Shown here piece by piece: positions 35,248 through 45,347 of a stretch of 64,000 bases of DNA (the stretch's first letter is position 1; the number at the start of each line of letters is the position of its first letter). Origin of the DNA: Mesorhabditis belari (Eukaryota > Nematoda > Chromadorea > Rhabditida > Rhabditidae); contig CAUEEP010000735.1 of NCBI GenBank assembly GCA_958450365.1, forward strand, positions 811,501-875,500, read 5' to 3'. A program made the translations under genes and the position numbers. The notes below the pieces were generated by a model, which searched no databases, was not told where the DNA came from, and was given only the letters and a program-made list of their open reading frames with translations.

Positions 35248-38200
35248 ATGGATGAGATTTTCCTTGGCAAAGGATCTTATGGTCATGTGAAGAGAATCGG
35301 CGCCAAACCACCGTATGTTTTCCAAAAAAAGCTAGCAATTGCAAGCTTTTTAGATACATTGCCGCCAAATACATTCTCATTGATCCAAAAAAAGTTCTTC
35401 GTTTCTATGATCGAGGATCCAATGCGCTAGTTAAATTACGTCACCCGAACATTGTGGATATTTATCAAAAAGTGCAAATCATCAAAGATGGACGTACCTA
35501 TGTTGTGATACACATGGAGTTTTGCGAAAGAAATTCTTTACATCATGGTTAATTTTAAAATAAAAATGATTACTATAGCTGCTCTTTTCTTGGTCGTTAA
35601 TCCGTTAATGCCCTCTAGGTAGACATGGTTTTTTGGCAAAATCGGATCGGATCGGATCGAGCTAGCCCGATCGGTTGAACGGATCGGATCGGATCAGTTA
35701 GGGCTAGCCCGATCGGTTGAACGGATCGGATCGGATCGGTTTGGGCTAGCCCGATCGGTTGGACGGATCGGATCGGTTTGGGCTAGCCCGATCGGTTGGA
35801 CGGATCGGATCAGTTAGGGCTAGTCCGATCGGTTGAACGGATCGGATCGGATCGGTTTGGGCTAGCCCGATCGGTTGAACGGATCGGATCGGATCAGTTA
35901 GGGCTAGCCCGATCGGTTGAACGGATCGGATCGGATCGGTTTGGGCTAGCCCGATCGGTTGGACGGATCGGATCAGTTAGGGCTAGTCCGATCGGTTGGA
36001 CGGATCGATCAGTTAGGGCTAGTCCGATCGGTTGAACGGATCGGATCGGATCGGTTTGGGCTAGCCCGATTGGTTGGACGGATCGGATCGGATTGATTAG
36101 GACTAGCCGATCGGTTGGACGGATCGGATCGGTCCTGATCCGATTCGATCCGATAACCATTTCTACCTCTAGATACCTTTAGCGCACGGGATTTTACGTT
36201 TAAGATGTCTTTGAGCGTTCTGGATAGATAAAAATTTGGATTCTAATGAATAACCGTGAAAATGTTTAGTGTTAAATGATCCACAGATCAACTACACGAT
36301 GAAAACAATTTTCGTTTGGGCCGAACAGCTATCGTCAGCCCTACTTTGCTTAAAAGAAAATAAGCTTTTTCATCGAGATCTAAAACCGGCAAAGTATGCT
36401 ATGCTGTTCTGCAAGTTACCTTATAATTTAGCGTTTTGGTGACAAAAGATTTCACGCTCAAACTCGGCGATTTCGACCTTGCTAAAGAACCCGAAGCAGA
36501 ATCGTATTCAACTTCCTTTAATGGTGCTTTAAGATATATGAGCCCGGAAAGTGCTCGTTTTATTCGAAGAGAACGTTCGCGAATCGATCCTAATGCCGTA
36601 AGTCTGAAAATTTCATCACTCAAGGATTGATTTAGACTTACTACAAAAGTGACCTCTACTCGATTGGTCTAGTGATCTGGGAGATAATTGAGAGAAGGTA
36701 GGTAGAGCTGTTTTAATGAAATAAGGCTGTTCCTCTCATCTAAGAGATTTTCTAAAACTTTTCAACTTTAAAAGCTATCGTAATCTAACCTTTAGTTGAT
36801 CTAATCTTTCACTTTTGGCCAATTTTGATCAAAATCTGATTCTGATCACTAAGCGATCAAAATCTAGATGTGTCTTTTCACCAAAATATAATTCCGGCGA
36901 TGGTTTTAACCAATACAATCTGTTTTGTGATCTTCAAAATGGTGCTTATAAATTGGAGTTTACAAGAGAATATCACGAAATTCAAGACATTGTACTAAAG
37001 TAGGCTTGTTTATTGAACTTCTAGTAGCAATAATTCTAGATGTGTTCACTTTCAACCTAAAATGCGTCCAAAGATTGAAGCTGTTCATTCAAAGTTTAAG
37101 CGGATCAATCGCGTGAGTATAAAGCGTCGAAAATTTAGGCATCATCCGGTTATATCTGCCCTGATCAGCAGCATAACTTAGCTTGTCTAAAAGCTATTAA
37201 CAATTGCATAATAGCATCTGTTACTGATATACATTAACAACATTGTGCGACTAACACAACTGTCTTGTACCGTTCGAGTCTTGGTATCAATCTAGGCTAA
37301 CCTACCGTAAATACTGTAATTGGACCCCATGGGGTACTATTAGAGGGTGGGGCATTATTAGAGGGTGGGTTACTATTTTACACCACTACTCAAGTTACCA
37401 AATCAGGATACCTTCAAATAATTTGTTCAGAAGCAAACTTTTTCTTTAGTTTTTATTGGTTTTAACCATTCGAAAATTTAACAGCAAAACGAAACAAATA
37501 CAACTAACAAGTGAAATCAATAGAAACATCCGAATCGATGATTTCATCATTTTCTTGATCATCAATTCCTCGATGTCCTTGAAATCCCGTCGATGCGAGC
37601 GGCCCCAAGAGATCTCTGTCGATTTCGGTCTCTGTCCGAGCATTTCTCATCGCCTGTAAGTACAATAGATTAAAGATAATTGAATCGATTAAATCGACGA
37701 TGGCCTTCTCAAATTTGCCTGGCAGCTTTTGACAAGTTGTTGTTGGTCCCCTAAAAGAAAGTTGGTGGTGCCTCAAGAACCCTCAAAGAAAGTTGGTGGT
37801 GCCTCAAGAACCCTCAAAGAAAGTTGGTGGTGCCTCAAGAACGACTCCATCCAGCCATGGCTTCTTTTGAAAGAAATTTCAGCTTTTTCGAATCGATTGG
37901 CCGCTTCATTCCAAATAATCCGGCGTGTCATTCGTTTCTTCTCGGCTCGAAGATCCCGTATCCATTCAGCCAAACCGATATCAATCTCCTCCGAGTTCAA
38001 GTGACGTCCGGCTCCATTGAGTCTCTTGCGTTTTCCGTGGACTTTCTCAAGCTCGATTTCTTGTTTGATTTAGGAACGCACACATTTTCGATCAATCTTA
38101 TAGAATGCAGCGGCTGCTTTGATCGAAACATCATTGCCCATCTTTGCAACAGCCAATTTCGTTTTCACATCAATGGCCTTTTTCCTTTTCTTTGTAGGTA

Positions 38201-40256
38201 GATCATCCGATTCACTTGAAGATCCTTCAAATTCAGCCTTGACCGAGCTCCCATTGGGATCTTGCTCGGCTCGTTCATCACGCGGTTCTTTGAAGAATTC
38301 CCTGTGTTCTTCGTATTCACAACGAGCCCGATATTCGTCAAATCCATCGAGATCCCTATCTGAAAAAATAAAATTAATAAAGTAAAAAGGGGGGCGGGGT
38401 GGCCACTCTGCGCCAAATTCTTTGCGCAACTCGCCATAGCTTTCTGCTAAGTGGGCCAATCTTTATGATTTTGGTGTTACTTTGTTGCACTTGTTGAGAT
38501 CTACAATCATAAAGATTGGCCCACTTAGAAGAAAGTTATGGCAAGCTGTGCAAAAAATTTGTAGCCAGCCCAAATTTAAAAACAACAGATTTATGGGATA
38601 AAATTAAAAATACAAACGATTTCTGAAAATAAATGAAAATTTTTCCGCTTTAAAAGCGTTGCTTGTAATTACGCGTTAGGTGGGGTACTATTAGAGGGGT
38701 GGGGTATTATTTTTTCCCTCCCCCTCTAGGGTGGGGTACTATTAGAGGGGTGGGGTCCAATTACAGTATTTACGGTAGATTGATACCAAGGTCAATCTAG
38801 GCTACTTAATCAATTTGAGTCCCTGTTATAAACTGTTAATTGATTTTTAGAATTGCATTGGAGAACAATTTGAGCCCACGATAGACACCAGCCAAACGCA
38901 ACTCCAAAAACCAAAATGGATCGATGCTCAAAGTCTATCTTCCCGAACCGATTCCGACTTATTAAGTTTTCACCTGAATACTCAAATGGCCATGAAAGAG
39001 GAAGATGTACCAAAAATAGAGTTTCGATTAGACGAAGAATCATTTGAAAACAATGAGTTGACTTTAGAGGAGACTCTTTCACAATTGAAACTCTTCGCAA
39101 TCAAGTGCGATAAAGAAGTTTGGCAAAAAATCAAGAGACGGATTGGAAAATGTACAAAGTTTCCAAAAGACACGATTCCTTTGATAGATGAACTTCCGAA
39201 ATTTCCTTCTTTTATTGACGAGGAATTGGTCAAATTTCTCAAAAAGAAAATTGGACCTATTGAATGGATTCAGAAGATCAAGAGTTTGGTGCAAGTTTGC
39301 GAGCAATCTTTCAAAGAAGAGTTCAAAGTGATGCTTGCAGCTTTTTTGAGTGCAATCAATTGGGAATACAAGGCTTGCAGTAAGCCGGAAATTTCGACGA
39401 TAGTAACCAGTCTTCATGAAATTTATAGAATCATCAATGGTGTTTCGAGCAATTACTTTTACAAGCAATGGTTCACAAGACCTTTGTATTTCGCTCAATC
39501 TAGATGGTGGCAATTGCTTTCAAAAAAAGAAAAACTCTTCATAAGTGGTGGTTACGATCAAATAGATACATTGAAAGGGAATTTTTTGACAATTGCTGAA
39601 GTTGAATGCTTTAAAGAAGAAGGCGATCTCGAAAAATCCACTCATCGCCCACAGTATTTAAACGGATACCACATTGAAGAACTCCTTGAATCATTGAAGC
39701 GTAAATTAAGAAGACTTATAGAGTTTAAAAAAGTCGACACTGACTATATAAATGAAGGCTTTTTAGCTAATTTTTGTTTACTGAAACAAGCCTTTCCTTT
39801 TACTAGTTATGTGTTTCAGTTCGGAAAAAACGTGACTGATTGCGAGGAAATCCTAAGCTCGGGTATCGGTCATGAGAGTATGTTGGATTATGAAGCACTT
39901 CGAAAGACCTATGAAGAGTCCCTTAGAGTTCTCGAATTTGGAAAAATAGCTCTCTAGACCTCGACCGCATCGAACAATTGATGAAAGAGTGCCGAGAGGA
40001 TCTTTTGGCACCAAGGAATTGCCCAAATTACTTCGTTTTGGACTTGGTGCAAATCGCTGGCGGTGAACAACGAATGCTTCTTGAAAAATCGGATCAACCA
40101 GGTCAAAGTGTGAAAGTTCTAGATGGGAATATGGACATTTCTGAATATACAATTCCAACGAGAGGCATTAAAAAGAGGCAAGATAGTTATTTTCTTCTTC
40201 ATCAGTCTGCTGTTCAGGAAAAACTGGAAGCTGCAATAGCACTAATGAAAAAATGA
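35248..40256 (+). CDS. Protein kinase 1 with long nematode-type C-terminal region; frameshifted
   Basis: Exons: 35248-35312, 35354-35547, 36270-36393, 36432-36597, 36636-36697, 36868-36999, 37040-37112, 38851-about 39957, with homologous coding continuing in another frame to 40256. Exon lengths 65, 194, 124, 62 and 132 equal those of kinase 2 (41043-44892). Kinase motifs: glycine loop GKGSYG, AAKYILI lysine, LRHPNIVDIY, catalytic HRDLKPANVL, activation segment KLGDFDLAKE, ALRYMSPESA, YKSDLYSIGLVIWEII, and QPKMRPK. The usual DFG reads DFD, which removes the flexible Gly and may weaken activity. At the A5 run 39942-39946 the frame is lost (stop at 39955-39957), while a -1/+2 frame carries on as NSSLDLDRIEQLMKECREDL, matching kinase 2. 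So it is a recent pseudogene, a truncated protein or an assembly error. Family: Ser/Thr kinase, subgroup unclear. Confidence 0.75.
35640..36150. repeat. Satellite-like array of 40-50 bp units (gatcgg/gggctagcccgatcgg)
   Basis: About a dozen units, each with gggctagcccgatcggttg followed by two to three ggatc(g) pentamers. It lies wholly in intron 2 of kinase 1. The unit contains the palindrome gggctagccc. The GSDRFG-type frames over it are artefacts. Confidence 0.95.
37504..38365 (-). pseudogene. Broken CENP-B/Tc5-type HTH transposase fragment
   Basis: Minus strand, starting after a TTTCAG acceptor at 38366. An acidic region (GFDEYRARCEYEEHREFF) and a basic KKRKK precede a psq-type HTH (KLAVAKMGNDVSIKAAAAFY, then KIDRKCVRS), an in-frame TAA at 38070-38072, then in the same frame a second HTH (DIGLAEWIRDLRAEKKRMTR, ISFKRSHGWMESFLRHHQLS). 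At 37751-37843 a 31-bp unit is tandemly triplicated, shifting the frame; the sequence resumes as HHQLSFRGPTTTCQKLPGKF as in the family (R.PTT.CQ). The catalytic DDE domain is absent. Dead as an enzyme. Confidence 0.75.
37751..37843. repeat. 31-bp tandem triplication inside the transposase fragment
   Basis: Unit aaagttggtggtgcctcaag plus aaccctcaaag, three times almost without change (the last copy incomplete). 31 is not a multiple of three, so each added copy shifts the reading frame. Confidence 0.95.
38396..38570. mobile_element. Foldback element related to 16778-17043
   Basis: Arms gcgcaactcgccatagcttt...ccaatctttatgatt and the inverted counterpart aatcataaagattgg...agaaagttatggc match the arms of the hAT-like element at 16778, but the outer ends are degenerate and I cannot see an 8-bp duplication. 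Confidence 0.7.
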
Positions 40257-41042
40257 AGACGCTAACTTTTTTAACTAATAACTAACTAAACTAATTAAAT
40301 CCAAGGCAGTCAGCTTTTAGAAGCTTCTTTTGAAAACCTATTTGTAAAAGTGGTAAAATTGTTTTACAAATCGAGTGTGAATGATCGAGTGACATTGTGG
40401 AATTCTCTTCCCGATGAAATTCGCAATCTCTGCGCAATCTCTGCGAAATAATCTCTAAGTTAGTTTAAATCCGCTATTTCTCTGCTTAAACTATCCAATT
40501 TACTGGTCGGTAAATTATATTATGTTTTTTTTCTTCCGATTAATTGCAAACTGTATACAGTCTACTCTATAACGGAATGGAAGGGACCAAAAAGTTTTTC
40601 CGTTATATAGAGCTTTCCGTTATACAGAGCTTTCTGTTATATATACAGAGCTTTCCGTTATATAGAGCTTTCCGTTATATAGGGTGCCGTTTTATATAGC
40701 TTAGGGTCGGTTGAGATCAAAATTCCATTTCGTTATATAGAGTTCCGTTATAGAGAGTCAACTGTAATTTAAATTTTTATGTGTTGTGGATCTTTTTGTT
40801 ACACTTTATTACTGAAAAATAAAGTGTACATTATAATTCTTGTCAATTCTCAGCTTTTGTGCTTTCTGTCATTGTGTTTTTCATTGACATTTGTTTTTCA
40901 TTCCGCTGTTTCAATGAATAAAGCTTTCAGTAAATTTTCATATAGATATGAAATGGGAATGGCCCATGGTGCTTCATTTTACAGTATTTTTTAATCATTC
41001 CATTGTTCTTTTATAAGCTTGTATTGAATTTTTCGGCTTGCG
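40257..41042. other. Region between the kinase genes
   Basis: Apart from the MITE at 40558-40764 I see only AT-rich sequence. The start of kinase 2 follows ttttcggcttgcg, which could include a trans-splice acceptor (inference). Confidence 0.5.
40558..40764. mobile_element. Pogo-like MITE with ends cagtctactctataacgg
   Basis: TA-flanked, ends cagtctactctataacgg and the near-complement at ccgttatagagagtcaactg; inside, ttccgttatatagagc is repeated about five times. Same family of ends as 47174-48635. Confidence 0.8.
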
Positions 41043-44000
41043 ATGGCCGAAAATTTTATTGGTAAAGGAAGCTATGGGCACTTTATGCGAATCGGCGAAT
41101 ATCCATCGTTTGTTAAACATTCAAAATTTTGAGTACTTCAAAGTTTTAGGTTTATTGGAGCCAAGTACATCTTCATTGATCCGAACAAAGACTCGGATAG
41201 ATACACGAAAGAATTCAAGCTTTTGCAAAAGCTTCGCCATCCGAACATCGTTCGATTTTATGCTCAAGCGAAAACAATACGCGACAATCTCACGTATTGT
41301 GTGATTCATATGGAGTTTTGCGAGCGAAACTCACTTCGCCATGGTGAGTTTTGGTTTTTTTTGACTTTGATACTAGTTTTGGATTTTGGACCTCTATTAC
41401 TATTAGTCCAATACAGGGTGACCAAGAATTACCAAATGACAGATTCGCCGGAGAGATGTCGACTAGCGCTCATTCAAGCGCTGGTTAAATGAGTTGTATA
41501 AGTCCAACCAGGATGTTTTTGGTAGATAAATGTTGCGGAGAATTAGGCCTACAATCCTCTGTATAACACTTGCCACTTTTGAAATAAATTAGACATTTCC
41601 CAGATACTTGTCCAAAAAGTGGTTGGGGTAATTCTTGGTCACCCTGTACTTTATTCATTATTTCTAAAACCTAAATGAGCAAACTTTTTCAGTTCTTAAC
41701 GATACGGAGCTCACTTACTCCAAGGAGACCGTCTTTTTCTGGGCTGAACACCTAGCTTGCGCTTTGTTATGCTTGAAAGAGAATCAAATTATCCATCGTG
41801 ATATTAAACCCGAAAAGTTGGTTCATTGATTCGAAAGTTATGCAAATTTTACAGCATTTTCGTCACCAAAGATTGCTTTGCTTTGCTTTGCTTTGCTTTT
41901 GCTCTTAAATTGGGTGACTTTGGCTCAGCGAAAGATTTGCAAGAGTTCCCGACATCCAACTCTTTTGTTGGTATACGCCGTTACATGAGCCCTGAAGTGG
42001 CGGGATTTTTTGGAAACAACATAGTGGTAAAATTTACTTTTGGAAAAGAGCTGACTCATTTTTAGGTCGATTACAAATGTGATTTGTATTCAATGGGCTT
42101 GGTACTTTGGGAAATCATAGAACGAAAGTTATCGAGCTAGTTTTGTAAAATCTCACTTCAAAGTTTAGAAAAGTGTTTTCACCGGAGTACGATCTTTCGG
42201 AATTTGGTCACTATGCCTTACTTCGCGATCTTAGCAACAAGAAATACCAGCTTATTTTTTCAGAAAGTGAACAAAATGCGCTACATGAAATAGTTCTTAG
42301 GTTGGTAAAACATGGAAAATTTTTGGTTTGACCTTTCTGAATTTTCAACTGATCCAGTTAAACTGGGTGTAGTGCTCAAAAATCTAGAAGTTCAGAATGT
42401 TATCTAGAAGATGTTATCTATAGACCAAGCCCAACTCTCACAGGGGAAAGGCAAGCACTTGTCGTGGCTTTTTTGAACAAAACCAAACCCATCTTATAGA
42501 ATCGGCGGTACTTTCCCTATAACGGGGGGGGAATTCTTTCTCTGCACTTTATTTAGACTCAGTAAATTTGTTTTTCTGTGTGTTCTCTGCGCGTCACGTG
42601 GTTTCCGGCCCCTTTAAAAAACACGGTGTGACGCAGGTCACTTCCCGGTCACTTCCCGGCACGGATTTTTTTTGCCCTAGTTCGACTCCCCTCATGTCAA
42701 ACTTTTTTGCTTTTCCTTTTTACATTAATCTTTTTGATAATTGAAAACAACTTTTTATGGATCAGAGAAGCCGCTAGGCTCCTTAAAACATAAAACTGTC
42801 AAATTTTTAGACGTTTCATAAACTGTTTGCCTTTTTATAACCCTTTGGAATTGCTTATCTCTAAAATACTTAAAATAATGGAATGGAATGTCATAAAAAC
42901 TTATTTTTTATTATCAAAAAGATTTTATTAATATAAAAAGGAAAAGCAAAAAAGTTTGACATGGCGGGAATCGAAGTAGGGCAAAAAAACCTGGTGCCGA
43001 AGACACTATCCCCTCGGCCACGCAGCCACATTTTAAGGGATGGCGTTGAGACCTCAAATAGGGATCAAAAATGCAACCAAAACTGGTAAGCCAGATATCT
43101 TGTGTTACAGGCCTCAAGGGCAAAAGCTAAAAGCAGATTCGAGCGCAGTATGACCGATTCTATAAGATGGGTTTGGTCTCGTTCTAGAAAGCCACGGCAA
43201 GTGCTCTGTCAAATCTATCAGGCCCTAGTCAGATCTGTCAATTTTAACCACTTTGTCTTTTCAGTCTTGAACTCGAAATTTTCTTTAGAAATAACTCTAT
43301 TTTTAAGTTACAGATGTATAAACTTCGAGCCAGCAATGCGTCCGGACATTGATATTATCTATTATGAGATCGTTGAAGCTAATCTGGTTTTACAAAGTCA
43401 GAAGCCTCAAGGCGAATCATGTTACGAACCCAGGATTTTAATTAAAGGAGACGAAACCCAAGAGTCAATCCCATCCGAGCTTAACATTGGGTTTCAGGAA
43501 ATTGATCCTAAATCCATTCAAGACCTCTTTTCGAAAGATTTTCCAGAGATTGAATGGGCATTTGAAGAGCACGTCCCAAAGGATCCAAATACATTGCCGC
43601 TAAAAGAAGCTATCGTCGAGCTCAGACGTGTAGCGATAAAAGGCGACAAAGACTTGTTTCATACTATAGAAAATTTAATTCATCGGTGTACAAGTATCCC
43701 AAAGAACACTTGTGTTCTAATCGACAAATTCACCGAGCCACTACCATTTAATAACGCTGAAATCAATAATTATCTGTTGACAAGAGATCTGGACAAGCCG
43801 CTGGTTGAAAATATCAAAGCGGTACTGGATACCTGTACAAAATCGTGCAACGCTGAGTTTAAGCAAATGTACTACGGATTTCTGAAAGGCATTCATTTGT
43901 ATAGCAAATTTATAAGAAGTCTCGACACAATTGAAAGGACTGCACTTTACTTAATTTTGGTTAAAACAATTAATCAACTTTCGAACAACTTTTTCTACAG

Positions 44001-44892
44001 TCAATCCTTCTGTAAAACTCTTTATGATATTTCTGACCATGCCTACCAAGTAGTCTCTTTTGAGCAGAATTGTTTTCTTGACAACGTTAGCAGAAAGCCT
44101 ATAGTTTTAAAAGGACACTTCATACAGCACGATTCACTTACTTGTTTTCAGGAGGAAAAAAGTATGCGTATACATCGGCCGTTTCTTCTCACGGGTTACC
44201 ATATAGAAAATGAATTCGGCGCTTCAATGAACATTATAAGTGAAAATGAAGATATCGGAAGTGAGAGCACTGAAAGCGAAGAGCTTGATAGTAAAAATAA
44301 TGACAGTGAAGACATTAACGAAGAAAACGGCAAAGAAAACGGCGAAGTTGAAGAGACTGGTGTGGTTTCAAACGAAACTCTAGTCAGAGCACTTTGCTTG
44401 AAACGACAAATATCCCAATACGACAATTACATTTTCGAATTAGGAAAACCCGTAACATCGTGTGAAAAAATTATGAATTCTGATATTTCTTATGAAAGTT
44501 TATCAGATTATGAAATGCTTCGCAGAGCATTCGAGAAGGCTTTTCGACTTTTCGCGACTTTGAGCATCGCAACAAGAAAAATGGTTATAGACTCGGAACT
44601 GATTGAAGAAATGCAAGCTTGCAGAGAGGACCTAAATGAGATTCGGAAATGCCCAAATTATTTTTACTTCAAAGTAAGAGCTTTGGCGAATGATAAAGAC
44701 TATATTCTTATCCCTCCAACTTCAACTAAAGAAACAGCCTATGTAGTCGATCTCACGCTAAATAAATACCGGATGATCACATTAAAAGCTAAAGAAATCG
44801 AGCCTAGTTTTGGATGGATACTCACTTCAGAAATGATCTCGTCATTACTTGCAGATGCAATAAAATACTGGAGAACAGTATTAGGAATTTAG
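41043..44892 (+). CDS. Protein kinase 2 with long C-terminal region, 775 aa
   Basis: Likely cytosolic Ser/Thr kinase. Exons: 41043-41107, 41150-41343, 41693-41816, 41855-42026, 42066-42127, 42169-42300, 43314-44892 (2328 nt, 776 codons with stop). Motifs: GKGSYG, FIGAKYIFI lysine, LRHPNIVRFY, VIHMEFCERNSL hinge, HRDIKPENIF, KLGDFGSAKD with intact DFG, RRYMSPEVAG, YKCDLYSMGLVLWEIIE and FEPAMRPDI. The catalytic set looks complete. A pentanucleotide run, ctttg, adds FALLCFAFA between HRDIKPENIFVTKD and LKLGDFG, lengthening the loop before the DFG. The C-terminal 500 residues are alpha-helical-looking, with an acidic Glu/Ser/Asn stretch (residues for 44235-44360) and a CREDL....CPNYF block shared with kinase 1; I do not recognise that domain. 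The last exon fuses what are two exons (73 nt and the rest) in kinase 1, so one intron was gained or lost. Kinase subgroup not assigned. Confidence 0.85.
41414..41646. mobile_element. MITE with ends cagggtgaccaagaattacc in intron 2 of kinase 2
   Basis: TA-flanked inverted ends cagggtgaccaagaattacc and ggtaattcttggtcaccctg. The interior (ctagcgctcattcaagcgct, aattaggcctacaatcctct) matches each arm of 58646-59192. Confidence 0.88.
42301..43313 (+). other. Intron 6 of kinase 2 with an inverted pair of tRNA-like modules
   Basis: One-kb intron. 42661-42722 and, inverted, about 42938-43010 share ttttttttgccctagttcga / catgtcaaacttttttgctt, enclosing a hairpin-like block. The rest is AT-rich. The open frame that runs through the 3' part of this intron (43102-43313) is simply open by chance; the exon starts at the acceptor. 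Confidence 0.6.
42938..43033 (-). repeat. tRNA-like (B-box-containing) repeat module
   Basis: On the minus strand, gtggctgcgtggccgagggg (A-box-like) is followed at about the right distance by acttcgattcccgccat (B-box-like); the ends GTGGC and GCCAT can partly pair. The anticodon arm is not convincing, so I take it as a tRNA-derived element, not a functional tRNA. Confidence 0.4.
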
Positions 44893-45347
44893 TCTCATCA
44901 AAATCTACTCTTTGGCGAAGCACTTGTTTTCACAATTTTCTTAGACATTGCATACAAGCTTAGCGTTAGATTTTGAACCTTCTATGTGATTGCAGTTCTT
45001 GTTTTCGCACTCAGAAAAAACGAAAGTTGATTCATGTTAGTGATAATAAAAAGTTGTGTATCAGAAATGTTGTGTTTATAATATGTTCAAACTTGATAAA
45101 TCTATATTTTATTTTAAAGGACAAAAAAACGAGCTAATCCAAAAGCATTGTTAAGTGCAAGACAAGATTGATGAATGAATGAGTATTCGCAAGCGTTGAA
45201 AGCACCATCGTTTACCTAGGATTGAGGAAGCTTTTGAGAAAAGTTGTCATTTACCTCGAATGAGTACAACCAATAATCAAAAATAATGTTTTTCCCCAAG
45301 AAACCGACAGTGGGCCGTACACCGTAGTGGGTTTCGATAAGTAGCTA
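44893..45347. other. Short intergenic gap
   Basis: Nothing recognised beyond AT-rich sequence between the kinase 2 stop codon and the mariner element. Confidence 0.5.

Larger units (their letters stand above)
37280..38791 (-). mobile_element. Pogo/Tc5-type transposon in an intron of kinase 1
   Basis: Matching inverted ends: taccgtaaatactgtaattg at 37303 and its complement ending 38778; an outer inverted match, cttggtatcaatct (37280) and its complement at 38779-38791, may belong to the ends. Ends are followed inward by tactattagaggg-type repeats. Between them, on the minus strand, lies a broken DNA-binding region of CENP-B/pogo type, and a foldback element is nested at 38396-38570. About 1.5 kb in all, inserted in the 1.7-kb intron between kinase exons 7 and 8. 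Confidence 0.75.

Noticed and set aside
37456..38385. Plus-strand frames in the kinase 1 intron as host exons
   Set aside because: The coding signal is on the minus strand (CENP-B-type HTH) and lies between transposon ends.
43102..43313. Extension of kinase 2's last exon upstream to 43102
   Set aside because: An acceptor (TTACAG) at 43313 joins in phase to the previous exon; the sequence before it is AT-rich intron that happens to be open.
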